Source: Myxococcus sp. CA023 (lineage in GTDB: Bacteria; Myxococcota; Myxococcia; Myxococcales; Myxococcaceae). From it: 61,461 nucleotides of DNA. Under the pieces are notes generated by a model. That model saw only the letters and a list, made by a program, of their open reading frames with translations, did no database searches and was not told the DNA's origin. This document shows positions 34,595 through 43,905 of the stretch, piece after piece (positions within the stretch are counted from its first letter, which is position 1; every line of letters starts with the position of its first letter). Where the stretch lies: contig NZ_JAAEAH010000060.1 of assembly GCF_010998615.1 (NCBI RefSeq), forward strand, positions 1 to 61,461, in the 5' to 3' direction. The position numbers and the translations under genes were made by a program.

Positions 34595-35740
34595 ATGCCC
34601 TCTCCTCACTCGCAGTCCTCAGACTCGGGAGTCCTGGACTCAGGGCCCTCTCGCAAGGACGGCCTGGACGTGCTCCGGGCTTTGGCCATCGTTTCGGTGC
34701 TCTGTTTCCATGCCCCGGAGTCCGTGCGGCGGGCCCTGCCGGAGGTGCTCCGTGCCGGCTTCGAAGTGGGCTGGGTGGGCGTGGACCTGTTCTTCGTCCT
34801 CTCCGGCTACCTCATTGGTCGGCAGGTGTTCGCGACGGAGGACACAGCGCCTCTGGGACTTCAGCTCCGCACGTTCTGGCTCAAGCGGTGGATGCGAACG
34901 CTTCCGCTCTACTTTTTCGTCCTCGCCTTCTATGCGCTGAAGCCATGGTTGCTCGGGACACCCTTCGTGGGAGGAGGTTGGCACTACCTCGTCTTCCTCC
35001 AGAACTACGTCGGCGTGCGCGACTTCGTGCAGAGTTGGTCGCTCTGTGTCGAAGAGCACTTCTACGTGGTCCTGCCGCTGCTCGCCTTCGGCCTGCGCGC
35101 CCGCTTCGCCCCCGCCTGGGCATGGCTGATGCCCTTGCTCCTGAGCTTGGGGGCCCGAGCTTGGGAGGTACACACCGCCACGCCGGGGCTGTTGCCCGCG
35201 GAACAGTGGGTGCGATTGCAGTGGCCCACCCACCTCCACCTGGATGGACTCGCGGTGGGTGTCTTTCTCGCGAAGACCGCGCCGCGCTGGCAACGGTGGC
35301 CCCAGGCCTGGCGAGGGGCTTGCGGCGCGATGGGCGCCCTGTTGCTCGGGGTGCTCTTGGCAGTGTGCGTGCCTCACCTGTCGGACTGGGGAGGCGTGTG
35401 GATCTTCGCAGGGCTCGCGGTGGGATTTGGCGGGCTGCTCGTGGCCACGGAAGCGGTTGCGCTGCCCGTACCGCTAAGAGGTCTCGTGTACCAGGTCGCG
35501 GTCCTCTCCTATGGCACCTATCTCTGGTTCTGGCTCGTGGCGCGCGTGTTCGAGCGGCGAAACCTGACCTTGGGTGTGTGGGGATTGGATCTGCTCGCCT
35601 TCATCACGGTGACGCATGGGCTCGCATGGGTGACCTACGTCGCGGTGGAGAGACCTGCCCTGCGGCTGCGGGATAGGCTGCTTGCGTGGCAGGCCTCGCG
35701 GGCGGAGGCGCGTGACGGGGTGGTGGCACCCGGACGCTAA
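34595..35740 (+). CDS. Acyltransferase-3 family membrane protein (OafA-like)
   Basis: Predicted 381-residue inner-membrane O-acyltransferase. N-terminal GLDVLRALAIVSVLCFHAPES has the catalytic-type His seen in the family, followed by GWVGVDLFFVLSGYLIG (the R/D/F-F signature) and KRWMRTLPLYFFVLAF. About ten hydrophobic segments follow, with SLCVEEHFYVVLPLL typical. It probably adds acyl (acetyl) groups to a surface polysaccharide or a lipid. It is monocistronic; no glycan genes are adjacent. Confidence 0.85.
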   Translation: MPSPHSQSSDSGVLDSGPSRKDGLDVLRALAIVSVLCFHAPESVRRALPEVLRAGFEVGWVGVDLFFVLSGYLIGRQVFATEDTAPLGLQLRTFWLKRWMRTLPLYFFVLAFYALKPWLLGTPFVGGGWHYLVFLQNYVGVRDFVQSWSLCVEEHFYVVLPLLAFGLRARFAPAWAWLMPLLLSLGARAWEVHTATPGLLPAEQWVRLQWPTHLHLDGLAVGVFLAKTAPRWQRWPQAWRGACGAMGALLLGVLLAVCVPHLSDWGGVWIFAGLAVGFGGLLVATEAVALPVPLRGLVYQVAVLSYGTYLWFWLVARVFERRNLTLGVWGLDLLAFITVTHGLAWVTYVAVERPALRLRDRLLAWQASRAEARDGVVAPGR

Positions 35741-35875
35741 CGGCTCGGCGATACAGATATCGGAGCAGGCTCCCCCTGTGTCAGGGACGATGTCGCCTCG
35801 GCTGACCGGCCGAGCTGACCACCCGAAGGGGGCCTCTTCGCCGCTACAGGAACTCGGTGGCCCCGTACGCGCCGC

Positions 35876-35930
35876 GCTCACTCGCCTTTGACGTACGCAT
35901 GACGCAGCGAACGAATTGTGGGGGCACAGG
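35876..35930 (+). repeat. Dispersed repeat R1, copy D
   Basis: GCTCACTCGCCTTTGACG TACGCATGACGCAGCGAACG AATTGTGGGGGCACAGG. It lies about 135 bases after the acyltransferase gene and 30 bases before the next gene, in the same orientation. Confidence 0.6.
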
Positions 35931-35959
35931 CCCGGAATCCCATGTGGTAGCGTTTGGCC

Positions 35960-36310
35960 ATGGTGGGATTCATCGTCGTGGGCGTGCTCGCCGGTCTGCT
36001 CGTTGTCGTCGGAATCGTGGCCCTGATGCGGTGGACAGTGGGGGCCGACGTTCGGCGTGCGAAGGTGCTCGCGCAGGGCGAGGCAGGGACGGCGCGTATC
36101 CTCGGCTGGGAGCAGACTGGGTTCAGCCACGGGGGCAACGATATCCTCCGCTTCACGCTCGCCATTCGTCTCCAATCCGAGGGTCCTGAGTTCCAGGCCA
36201 CGGCGGACCGCCTCGTGCGGCCCATGGAGGCGCCGCTCTTCCAGGCCGGGATGCAGCGACCGGTGCGCGTCCTCCGGGACGGGGAGCGCCAACTGGTGGA
36301 GCTTGAGTAG
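35960..36310 (+). CDS. Small membrane-anchored protein (DUF3592-like)
   Basis: Predicted 116-residue protein. One N-terminal transmembrane segment (GFIVVGVLAGLLVVVGIVAL) is followed by a beta-rich domain (GTARILGWEQTGFSHGGNDILRFTLAIRL; QRPVRVLRDGERQLVELE) that resembles small DUF3592-type domains. ATG 35960 is preferred to the TTG at 35954. Function is unknown. The following 36311-36533 interval holds nothing I can support. Confidence 0.65.
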   Translation: MVGFIVVGVLAGLLVVVGIVALMRWTVGADVRRAKVLAQGEAGTARILGWEQTGFSHGGNDILRFTLAIRLQSEGPEFQATADRLVRPMEAPLFQAGMQRPVRVLRDGERQLVELE

Positions 36311-36533
36311 CGCAGGGCTCACAGCGCATCGACGTTAGAGCCCAAGGCAAGAGCCCAGTGCGTTAGCAGCGCCTGTTGGGATTTGTGCGGGGGGGGCCGC
36401 CCGAGTCGATGAGACGAACGGCCGTCCCTACCGCGACCGATTGCATTCGCCCTTGGAGCACCGTTCTTGCTGCAAGCGATGCCCTTGGTGGTCCAGCCCG
36501 AGCGCCCTCGATGGGCGCTCGGGAGGCCGACCG

Positions 36534-37850
36534 TCACGAACCGGAACTGCCGACCTGCACCAGTCCCGGCGCGATGTAGGAAGTGTTCTGCGGGCCGTAG
36601 ATGCGAAGCACGATGTAGAACGAGCCACTCGCGGGCGAGGGCAACCAATTCGGCATCTCAGCGGCCGTTGGGGCGTTGGCCTGGATGTAGATCGTCACGG
36701 AGCCGTCGGCGGCGACGCTCAGCTTCGACTGGGTCCCGAGCGAGTAACGATTGATGCTGTTGGGGACCAGGAATTGATTCGCCCCGTACATGGTCAACGA
36801 CCAAAAGGATGCAGCAGGGGGAAGCTGGCCGGCGGGGAAAGTCACCGTGTACTGGTTGGTGCCGGCGAGGGGCTTCGAGCTCACGTCCTGGTAGGCGCGG
36901 TAGTAGATCGCCTCCGAGGGCGAGACCGGGTAGATCCCCGCCCGTGCGCTCATCGACCGGAAGTCGTAGTCGGTCCACCAGTCCGTGCCGAAGTAGGGAA
37001 GCTTCACCTCCGGGAGGTTCCAGCCGTTCTCGACGGCGCCCTCCTGGGTCTTGTTCGTGATGGCATTGCTGGCCTCGAGGATCCCGCGCTGGAGTGCACC
37101 GGCCAGTTCCGGATCGAGTGTGGACGGATTGAAGGGCAGGCCGGGCCCCACGCCGATCCGTGCGAAGCGCTCGAGGAGCGGCGCATCCCCGGCCGGCGGG
37201 GTCTGGAAGGTCAGTGCCAGGTTGAGGTACTGGAAGAACGCCAGCGTCGTGACGAACGAGGGGGCAATCGGCAGGAAGGGAGTCGCGGGCGCGGGCGCGG
37301 GCGTTGGCTGGCCGAGGAACTGGGACAGCGGGACCAGCGCGTATTGGTCCATGAGCGCCTGGGTCGCCGGGATGTCGTTGGTACCCAGGAGCTGGGTGCG
37401 TCCGAGCAGGAAGATGTAGCGACTCGGGACGGGGATCACCGTCGCGTTCGGGACGCTGCTTGGCACCATACCGGGGGGCGCAAGCACGTAGTTGCCCGCC
37501 GCCGTGCCGGTTGTCAACGAGCCAACGTAGCCAACGTTGTTGGTGCACGCATCGATGATCGCGAAACTATAGTACCGCGGTGGATTTTGGGGCACCGCCG
37601 GCACTTGCAGGACGATCGGCTCGGCGCCCAGGTCGAGCCATCCTTGCGAGTACGCCGTGTCGTTGTTGGGAGTGACGACGGTGGTATCGTCAGGCGTGGT
37701 GAGCTGCGCCTTGCCGTAGAACGTATTGAATTGCTGTTGGATGGCGAGAGTGCTCTGCCACAGGATGGAGTAGTTCTCGACCAGCGGGTAACCGTACATG
37801 AAGGCTTGGTACGCGATCTTCTGTGCTTCGTCGGGGGGCAGAGGTGTCAT
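36534..37850 (-). CDS. DUF1254/DUF1214 domain protein
   Basis: Predicted 438-residue protein. The N-terminal DUF1254 part (AYQAFMYGYPLVENYSILWQ; TVVTPNNDTAYSQGWLDL) and the C-terminal DUF1214 part (ASFWSLTMYGANQFLVPNSINRYSLG; SVTIYIQANAP) are clear; the length is usual for the family. No signal sequence is visible at the chosen start, although relatives are often exported. Biochemical role is unknown. It is on the same strand as the HExxH lipoprotein gene, whose stop is 36 bases upstream, so they are probably co-transcribed. Confidence 0.85.
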   Translation of the reverse strand: MTPLPPDEAQKIAYQAFMYGYPLVENYSILWQSTLAIQQQFNTFYGKAQLTTPDDTTVVTPNNDTAYSQGWLDLGAEPIVLQVPAVPQNPPRYYSFAIIDACTNNVGYVGSLTTGTAAGNYVLAPPGMVPSSVPNATVIPVPSRYIFLLGRTQLLGTNDIPATQALMDQYALVPLSQFLGQPTPAPAPATPFLPIAPSFVTTLAFFQYLNLALTFQTPPAGDAPLLERFARIGVGPGLPFNPSTLDPELAGALQRGILEASNAITNKTQEGAVENGWNLPEVKLPYFGTDWWTDYDFRSMSARAGIYPVSPSEAIYYRAYQDVSSKPLAGTNQYTVTFPAGQLPPAASFWSLTMYGANQFLVPNSINRYSLGTQSKLSVAADGSVTIYIQANAPTAAEMPNWLPSPASGSFYIVLRIYGPQNTSYIAPGLVQVGSSGS

Positions 37851-37886
37851 GGTATCTTGGACTTGCAGTGGTGGGGTGAGGGGCTG

Positions 37887-39224
37887 TTAGGGATGAGCCG
37901 AGAGGACAATCGAGAACGGATACCGGTCCTCGTTTCGGAGGTCCGGGTCATAGGGCCCCGTGGGCAGGACGGTGACGATGAGCGTCCGCGTCGAGTCCGC
38001 AGCGAAGTGCAGGGGCTTCGGACCCGACGAGAGGTCCAACGTCTCGCCATCAGAGTCGGGCGTCAATCCAGGCACTGCTTGAACGACAAAGCGACGGCGT
38101 GCGTCGGCTGGGGCATCCAGAGACACGTAGAGGGCGTTCGGAGTGCTGGCTCCGGTCCGCAGCGACAAGTAGCTGGTGCCCAGCATCATCGGCGCATTCT
38201 CCGTGACACGAAGGGTGCCAGGGGATGCCTCCTGGTCCACAGCCAGCGTGAGCTTCGCGGCCTTCAGGTTGTCCAAGCCCCCCTGGAAGTGGTGGAAGTG
38301 GCGGTCATCGACGTGGTCTCCCGTGTACCAGCGCCAGCGTGAGAATTCGGGGACGGTCTCGACATAGCTGAAGCCCTTGCCAGCAAGCATTGCGTCGAGC
38401 GCATCGGCGAAATCTGGCTCGTTGAGCGTTGGGTCGTTCTCTGCCCCTGGTGGATTGCGGGACGCAAGCCACATGCGCGACAAGAACCCGGGGTTGCCGT
38501 CGAAGAAGCGGTCCTTCAAGTAGAGCAGGTACAGGGAGGCCCCGTACATGTACCAGGTCTCATACTTGTCATCGCGGTCAAGGGCCCAATCCGGATGGGC
38601 CTGGAAGTCATCGAAATAGGTCTTGATGTAGCGGTTCGCATACACCTGGTCCGTGAACACGGCGGACATTTCGAAGGTGATGGGGGATTCGTACCAGTCA
38701 TCCGCGGCCTGCGAGGCATGCGCCATTTCATGGACGACGGTCTCTTCGAGCTCCGGGCCGCCGTAGGGGCCCCACGGGTCGACGACCATGAAGCCGCGCC
38801 GGTCGTCCCATGGGGTGGATGGGTCACCCGAGAGGACGTCGACCAGACAGCTTCGGTGGCCCTTCCACACGAAGACGTCGAACGCATCATCAGGGCCGCA
38901 CTCGCCCTGATCCGTGATGGCGGGACGCATGCCGAGTCGATTGACATGGTAGTCCCAGCCCTTCTCGACGTACGTCAGGACCTGCCGTGCCGTCTCGCGC
39001 TCCACCTCCCTGTAGTAGTGGACAAGGACTGGCAGCGTCTCCGAGCGGATGGAATAGGGGAACATCTCGTCGAAGTCCGCCCGCCCGCAGATGGGCGAGC
39101 CCTCGGCCAACGGATGGACGTAGTCCGTTGGCTTGTCAGGCGGGTTGGTCGAGCCGCAGCCGGCGATGGCGAGCGCCAGCGCGACGCAATTCAACCAGAG
39201 CAGGGGCTGTCGAACAGGAGGCAT
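37887..39224 (-). CDS. Metalloprotease-like lipoprotein (HExxH)
   Basis: Predicted 445-residue lipoprotein; the ATG at 39224 gives MPPVRQPLLWLNCVALALAI then AGC with Cys23 as lipid anchor, and the longer frame to 39278 adds no better signal. VVHEMAHASQ holds the HExxH zinc motif, with the following FEMSAVFTDQVY a plausible third-ligand glutamate about 20 residues on, as in gluzincin/imelysin-like secreted proteases. The C-terminal 150 residues form a beta-rich domain. It probably acts at the cell surface and precedes the DUF1254 gene by 36 bases. Confidence 0.75.
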   Translation of the reverse strand: MPPVRQPLLWLNCVALALAIAGCGSTNPPDKPTDYVHPLAEGSPICGRADFDEMFPYSIRSETLPVLVHYYREVERETARQVLTYVEKGWDYHVNRLGMRPAITDQGECGPDDAFDVFVWKGHRSCLVDVLSGDPSTPWDDRRGFMVVDPWGPYGGPELEETVVHEMAHASQAADDWYESPITFEMSAVFTDQVYANRYIKTYFDDFQAHPDWALDRDDKYETWYMYGASLYLLYLKDRFFDGNPGFLSRMWLASRNPPGAENDPTLNEPDFADALDAMLAGKGFSYVETVPEFSRWRWYTGDHVDDRHFHHFQGGLDNLKAAKLTLAVDQEASPGTLRVTENAPMMLGTSYLSLRTGASTPNALYVSLDAPADARRRFVVQAVPGLTPDSDGETLDLSSGPKPLHFAADSTRTLIVTVLPTGPYDPDLRNEDRYPFSIVLSAHP

Positions 39225-39340
39225 CAGGAGGAGGGTGCCCGATGAGTAGGCGGTGGACGCGACGTGAGCGAGCGACAAGGCTTGGTCCTTGAGAGGTGAA
39301 GCATCTGATGAGGCGTTGGCGGTGACGACCTTGAGTGATT

Positions 39341-39386
39341 CGCTGTGCCGACCCCAAATTGGGTTGCTGCGTCATGGGTGCGTCAA
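39341..39386 (-). repeat. Dispersed repeat R1, copy E
   Basis: On the minus strand: TTGACGCACCCATGACGCAG CAACCCAATTTGGGGTCGGCACAG. It lies 60 bases after the stop of the VioB-like gene, in that gene's orientation. Confidence 0.6.
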
Positions 39387-39447
39387 AACGCGCGCCATGA
39401 CGGGGACTTTCCAACGACCAGCCCAGCCCTGACTTTGTTAGGGACGC

Positions 39448-40455
39448 TTAGAACTGCGGCACTCCGCCCGCAGACCACACGGACACGATTTGTTTGGGAA
39501 GAGCCCACATGCTACCGAGGTCGAGTTCGTCGTCCCCGGCATAGCCCTTCTCCAACGCGGTCAAGAGGCTCGTGAATCCGGTGGTGAGCTGCTGCTGCGC
39601 GGCCGCGAGCCCACTGCGCTCCGTGGTGGGATAGGTCTTCAGCGGGCCGCCGAACTTCAGCATTGCCTGCACCATCCGGAATCGCGCGAAATGGCTGAAC
39701 TGATCCTCGAGATCGTTGGCATCCTCGGGGCGGAGCTCTGAGTCGATGACGGGGCCCAAGTTGCCCTCGCCCTGCCCGATGATGGCCTGGAGCACCTCAT
39801 TCGCCTGTTTCAGCGCGGTGCGGCTGTCACCGCCGATGGTGCTGCTGAACCTGGTGTAGTCGTCTCTTTTATATTCCGGGTTGGCGAATTCGCTCTTCTG
39901 CCGGTGGTCCGCGTCGGGCTGGTAGAGTTCGTCCCAGCGCTGATTGATGCCCTGCTCGATGGCCTTGTAGAACTGACCGATGGAATCGTAGGCATCTTGC
40001 GGCCCGTTCGGCGCGCTATCGCTCTTTGGCTCGGGGGTCTCGATGGCGGCCAGGAGGGACATTTGCTCAGGGTTCACCGGCCCGAGCTTCACGGGCTTGT
40101 TGACCGCGATCCAGGACGGGAACTTGTCGTACCGCGGCGCCCATTCGCCCGTGAACTTCGGCGAGTATCCCTTGGGGGCGAACAGCGCATTGAAGAGGTT
40201 GCTGGCCAGCTCGAGGTGCAGCATCTCCTGCACGACGACCGAGTAGATGTTGTTGAAGGCGAGCTGCTCCCTGCTTCGATTGGGGTTCTTCTTTCCGCGA
40301 ACGCTCACCTGCTGGGGCGGGAGCTGAGCGTTCGTGCCTGGAACCTGCAAGGAATAGGCGGCCGTCAGATAGAGGGGGATGGTCCACAGCTCCAAGTAGA
40401 CGGCTTTCTGGAGATGCTCGAGGAGGGCCGCGTCGGTCCAGGTTTTGTTTTGCAC
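39448..40455 (-). CDS. Ferritin-like VioB-type (iminophenyl-pyruvate dimer synthase-like) protein
   Basis: Predicted 335-residue protein matching the ferritin-like domain found in violacein VioB relatives (LLEHLQKAVYLELWTIPLYLTAAYS; VVVQEMLHLELASNLFNAL; EQGINQRWDELY). The metal-ligand candidates are E in LELWT and the E..H pair in QEMLHLE. Standalone versions like this are common and their substrate is not known. The start is a GTG at 40455 with only a weak ribosome site. There is no other violacein gene here. Confidence 0.8.
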   Translation of the reverse strand: MQNKTWTDAALLEHLQKAVYLELWTIPLYLTAAYSLQVPGTNAQLPPQQVSVRGKKNPNRSREQLAFNNIYSVVVQEMLHLELASNLFNALFAPKGYSPKFTGEWAPRYDKFPSWIAVNKPVKLGPVNPEQMSLLAAIETPEPKSDSAPNGPQDAYDSIGQFYKAIEQGINQRWDELYQPDADHRQKSEFANPEYKRDDYTRFSSTIGGDSRTALKQANEVLQAIIGQGEGNLGPVIDSELRPEDANDLEDQFSHFARFRMVQAMLKFGGPLKTYPTTERSGLAAAQQQLTTGFTSLLTALEKGYAGDDELDLGSMWALPKQIVSVWSAGGVPQF

Positions 40456-40745
40456 AGGGAGCTCTGAGGTTGATGCGAGGTGCCGTGGATGGATGCACCG
40501 GCGACGAGAGCAATGTTCGCGCCAGGGCTTGCGGAAGAACGGCTCCAGTCATTTCAACTCCTTGCGGTGATGCCAGTCTCCGGGTGCCAGGGGAGTCCCG
40601 TGTCACTGACACGTCAGTGACGGAGGCTGACGCGTCCGCCAACTTTGGGCTGGGCGTGGTGAGAAGCCTGCGGGCGGCCAGGCCGTGCTCGCCCGCCGCG
40701 CTCACAACGAGGCGGAAGTGTTCGTCCCTCGCCTTCGTGCGCGCC

Positions 40746-40800
40746 TCGCTCACTGGCAGTGACGCGCCATGCCGCAGCGAATGGATTTTGGGGAGGAACA
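40746..40800 (+). repeat. Dispersed repeat R1, copy F
   Basis: TCGCTCACTGGCAGTGACGC GCCATGCCGCAGCGAATGGA TTTTGGGGAGGAACAG. It ends ten bases from the stop of the ATPase gene, in antisense to it. The rest of 40456-40745 holds nothing I recognise. Confidence 0.55.
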
Positions 40801-40809
40801 GCGCTTGGA

Positions 40810-41346
40810 CTACTTGATGTTCGAGTGAACGAATCGCACCCGCTCTGGAATCGATGCCAGGGGAAGGGGGAGCAACTCGTAGCCAAGGCTCGTGTAGACC
40901 TCTACCATCGAGCGATGGGTGGCCTCCGCTTCGGCGGGGTCCTGTTTGCGCTCGGCATCTTGCGCGAAGATTTCGGGCCAATGCGGCGCGATGAAGACAC
41001 GTCGATTGTAGCGAAAAAGCTCCGCGGCCTTCCAGAGATGTTGAGGCACCGGAAGGCCACATACCCGAAGGTATCCGATGACGTCGGGAATGCCGCGATC
41101 CAGGATGACAGGATGGCCTCGCTCGCGGGCCTCCCTGTGGGTACGCATCTCCCATCCAAGCATCAGCTCGGCAAAGGCCGCCCGATCAGCCCAGGGGAGG
41201 GCGGCGCCGGAGATCTCGACCTGTTGCTGAATGATGGCACGGCCCGCCTCGGGCATGTGCGCGAGTCCCTCCGCCGCCAGCGCCTCGATGAGACTGCTTT
41301 TACCGGAGCCTGGGCCACCTGTGATGACATGAAGATGAACAGTCAT
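40810..41346 (-). CDS. P-loop ATPase/kinase-like protein (AAA_28)
   Basis: Predicted 178-residue soluble protein with the Walker A motif GGPGSGKSS at residues 9-17 and a Walker B-like segment VILDRGIPDVIGYL near residue 80. A lid-like part lies at RYNRRVFIAPHWPEIF. This is the AAA_28/NTPase family, small nucleotide- or metabolite-kinase-like proteins. ATG at 41346 is right for the P-loop position. It is probably cytoplasmic and unlinked to its neighbours. The interval 41347-41679 shows no gene I can support. Confidence 0.8.
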   Translation of the reverse strand: MTVHLHVITGGPGSGKSSLIEALAAEGLAHMPEAGRAIIQQQVEISGAALPWADRAAFAELMLGWEMRTHREARERGHPVILDRGIPDVIGYLRVCGLPVPQHLWKAAELFRYNRRVFIAPHWPEIFAQDAERKQDPAEAEATHRSMVEVYTSLGYELLPLPLASIPERVRFVHSNIK

Positions 41347-41679
41347 GGTCTTCCTCGAGTTGAGGGGAGGGAGTGGCGGATGCGTTGGTAGCGCGTACGC
41401 TCGGAAGTTGACGCTTCCGTCGGGTTGCAGGGCACTCCATGGGGCATGAGCCGCTTCGTGTGGACAGTACGTCGAGCACTGACCTTGGGGGCGGCACAGG
41501 TAGAAGCTCTGCTCGGTCACCCCATGCCGACGGCAGACCTCCTTCGCCTCGGCTCCGGCATCGACCTTCTACAGCATCCACATGCGCTGTTCTTCCGTTT
41601 ACCTGCTTGCGTCCCGTACGTTCCCCCAGTGGAGGGCCCACTCTGAATCCGGTTCATTTTTCGGGAGCATGTCACAGGC

Positions 41680-41997
41680 TCACAGCTCGACCATGACCCC
41701 GGCCGCGATGACAGCCAGGACGAACACTGAAATCGCGGTATAGATGTAGTCGCGCTCGCGCAGGGACATGACCAGCATCAGCGCCACACGCGCGATGGGC
41801 AAAATGATGAACAAGGCCACACCGGTTTTCATCACGTCGTAGCCGCTGCGGCTGGGGGCGAGAAAACTCCAGAAGTCATGTGTCGCGGCCAAGGCTATCC
41901 CGGCGGCAACGAGCGCTGAAGCAAGCCAAGTGCCGTTCCAAAGCAGTCCGGCGATGCTCTGCTCGCACCGTTCAAGGCGATTGGTCGTAGGCTTCAT
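41680..41997 (-). CDS. DUF1634 membrane protein
   Basis: Predicted 105-residue protein with three hydrophobic helices (WLASALVAAGIALAAT; TGVALFIILPIARVALMLVM; AISVFVLAVIAAGVMVEL). DUF1634 proteins are usually encoded next to TauE/TSUP transporters, as here: its ATG overlaps the stop of the TSUP gene by four bases. It is likely a small accessory subunit. Confidence 0.85.
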   Translation of the reverse strand: MKPTTNRLERCEQSIAGLLWNGTWLASALVAAGIALAATHDFWSFLAPSRSGYDVMKTGVALFIILPIARVALMLVMSLRERDYIYTAISVFVLAVIAAGVMVEL

Positions 41998-42860
41998 GCC
42001 GGCCCTCCGAGGAACTGAACACCAAGGGCGCTCAGGAGCATTTGAACCGCAAGCAGGGCGAGGATCACCACGAAGGAGATGCGAATTTTCTCAGCGGGCA
42101 GCCTCATCAGCAAACGCGCCCCGACGAGCGCCCCGACGACTGAGCCAAGTGCGACAGGCCCCGCAATGCCAATGTCGATATCGCCTCGCACGAAGTAGGC
42201 GCCAGCGCTCGCTGCGGCCGTCACGCCGATCATGAAGTTCGATGTGGCAGACGAGACCTTGATGGGCAGCCGCAAGGCGGTATCCATGGCAGGGATTTTG
42301 AGCACGCCGGAGCCGATACCGAGCAGCGCCGAGATTACGCCAGCCCCGTACATCAGAGCCAGGCTGATCGGCACGTGACCAACCTGATAAGGCACGTCGC
42401 GGCCCGATGCATGGTCGGGAAAGCTGGAATGCAGGCGTAGCACCGTGGCCAGACTCTTCACGTTTGGCCCGCTGGTATCGGCCACTTCCACTTCGCGCCG
42501 CCGCGCTAGCATCTGCTTTGCGGATAGCATCAAGATAAAGGCAAACAGGCCGTACAGAAACGAATTCGAGACGATGCCGATCAGGAACACGCCTGTCAGC
42601 GCGCCGAGTGTGGTGGCTGTCTCAAGGACGATCGCAAGCCGAATATTGGTCAGGCGCCTCTTCAGGAGCGGCGCAGCGCTGCCGCACGAACAGGCAATCA
42701 CCGAGATGATGCTCGCGCCGATCGCCACGTGAATATCTATGCTGAAGAACAGCGTGAGGATTGGCACGATGAAGATGCCGCTGGCCATGCCAAGCACGCC
42801 GCCGAGGGCACTCGCGCCAAAGGCGGCCGCGAACAGCCAGAAGACCATCGTGGGGTTCAT
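41994..42860 (-). CDS. TauE/SafE-type (TSUP) permease
   Basis: Predicted 288-residue membrane transporter with about eight helices and the duplicated TSUP pattern (ALGGVLGMASGIFIVPILTLFF; YGAGVISALLGIGSGVLKIP). TSUP proteins export sulfite, sulfonates or other organosulfur anions. It is the middle gene of a GntR-TSUP-DUF1634 operon. Codon use in this operon is less G/C-biased than in its neighbours, suggesting acquisition from another proteobacterium. Confidence 0.88.
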   Translation of the reverse strand: MNPTMVFWLFAAAFGASALGGVLGMASGIFIVPILTLFFSIDIHVAIGASIISVIACSCGSAAPLLKRRLTNIRLAIVLETATTLGALTGVFLIGIVSNSFLYGLFAFILMLSAKQMLARRREVEVADTSGPNVKSLATVLRLHSSFPDHASGRDVPYQVGHVPISLALMYGAGVISALLGIGSGVLKIPAMDTALRLPIKVSSATSNFMIGVTAAASAGAYFVRGDIDIGIAGPVALGSVVGALVGARLLMRLPAEKIRISFVVILALLAVQMLLSALGVQFLGGPA

Positions 42861-42875
42861 TGACGTGTCTCCGGC

Positions 42876-43619
42876 TCATGACCGCGCGCGTGGACGCCGG
42901 GACAAGCGAGTGATGAACCTGATGAGGTCGCCGCGATAGTGGAGCCTTTCGTAGTCGATGGGGCGAGACCCTTCGCTATATGACGTGCGCTCGATCAGGA
43001 AGACCGGGTTACCGGGCTCCACGGCGAGGGCCTGTGCAACGGTCGGTGTGGCTGTGATGGCTTCTAGCCGGTATTCGGCCTCAATCAGTGGCAGGTGGTA
43101 TCGTTCTTCGAGCAGTGCGAATATTGGCTCGGTTTCTAGGTCGTGGGTGACGATCTTCTCCCCTATCTCGCGCGGCAGGTAGGTTTCATCGAAGGACATG
43201 GCCATGCCGTCGGCGAGCCGCACGCGTTGGATACGCATGACAAGGCTGCCGGGCGACACGGCGAGTTGCCGGGCAACGTCAGCATCGGCTGGGACGATTT
43301 GACTATCCAGGAGCCGAGCGGTCGGGGTGCGGCCGAGTGCCTGCATGTCCTCGACGAAGCCAGTCAGCTCGGTCAGTTCTTGGATGATCTTGGGCTGTGC
43401 GACGAAGGTACCGATGCCGCGCCGGATCTCTACCAAGCCACGAGCCACGAGGTTCTCGATCGCTTTTCGGACTGTCGTTCGGCTCACGCCGAACCGCTCA
43501 ATCAAGCGGTCTTCCGTGGGAAGTTGGCTGCGAGGAGGGAGGACCCCAGCTGCGATTTCAGAAGCAAGCGTCAATTCGACTTTCGCATAAAGCGGGTTGG
43601 ATTCACGCGTAGCATCCAT
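42876..43619 (-). CDS. GntR/HutC-type regulator with UTRA domain
   Basis: Predicted 247-residue repressor-like protein: residues 1-75 are the GntR winged helix (SQLPTEDRLIERFGVSRTTVRKAIENLVARGLV), and 95-240 are the UTRA ligand domain (RIQRVRLADGMAMSFDETYLP; YSEGSRPIDYERLHYRGD). The ATG at 43619 lies only three bases from a long symmetric operator, so autoregulation is very likely and the message may have an extremely short leader. It is the first gene of the TSUP operon and probably senses the exported compound or a precursor. Confidence 0.87.
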   Translation of the reverse strand: MDATRESNPLYAKVELTLASEIAAGVLPPRSQLPTEDRLIERFGVSRTTVRKAIENLVARGLVEIRRGIGTFVAQPKIIQELTELTGFVEDMQALGRTPTARLLDSQIVPADADVARQLAVSPGSLVMRIQRVRLADGMAMSFDETYLPREIGEKIVTHDLETEPIFALLEERYHLPLIEAEYRLEAITATPTVAQALAVEPGNPVFLIERTSYSEGSRPIDYERLHYRGDLIRFITRLSRRPRARS

Positions 43620-43622
43620 CAG

Positions 43623-43652
43623 GACATCACGACATCATGATGTCCTGATGTC
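43623..43652. promoter_or_regulatory. Operator of the GntR regulator: four symmetric GACATC/GATGTC half-sites
   Basis: GACATC-ac-GACATC-at-GATGTC-ct-GATGTC is symmetric about 43637/43638 apart from one spacer base pair. It contains two nested dyads and ends three bases from the regulator's start codon, ideal for autorepression. TTGACA on the minus strand (43650-43655) may be the -35. Confidence 0.75.
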
Positions 43653-43767
43653 AAGGTCCCCCTCAAGCGAGAAGAAGCCCTGAGGTGCATGGTCACTTCC
43701 TGATTCACGACTCGACGAGTCCTTCTCGGATTTACCCTACGTGCGTTGGCTGGAGGGGAGCGGGGAC

Positions 43768-43905
43768 CAGAGGGGCGAGCTCAGGGCGTGCTTCCGCATG
43801 ACGGAGAATCGGCGCCTGCGCGACCGGTGCCGGGCGGTGCTGATAGCGGCCCGAGGCCGCCATCAGCAGCAGATTGCCAAGGACCTGGGGACGGACGCCG
43901 CGCAA
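43768..43905 (+). pseudogene. IS630-type transposase N-terminal fragment
   Basis: Encodes about 46 residues of an IS630 helix-turn-helix region (LRACFRMTENRRLRDRCRAV then IAARGRHQQQIAKDLGTDA) with no further transposase. Other frames in 43906-44415 contain no gene I can support. Confidence 0.6.
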
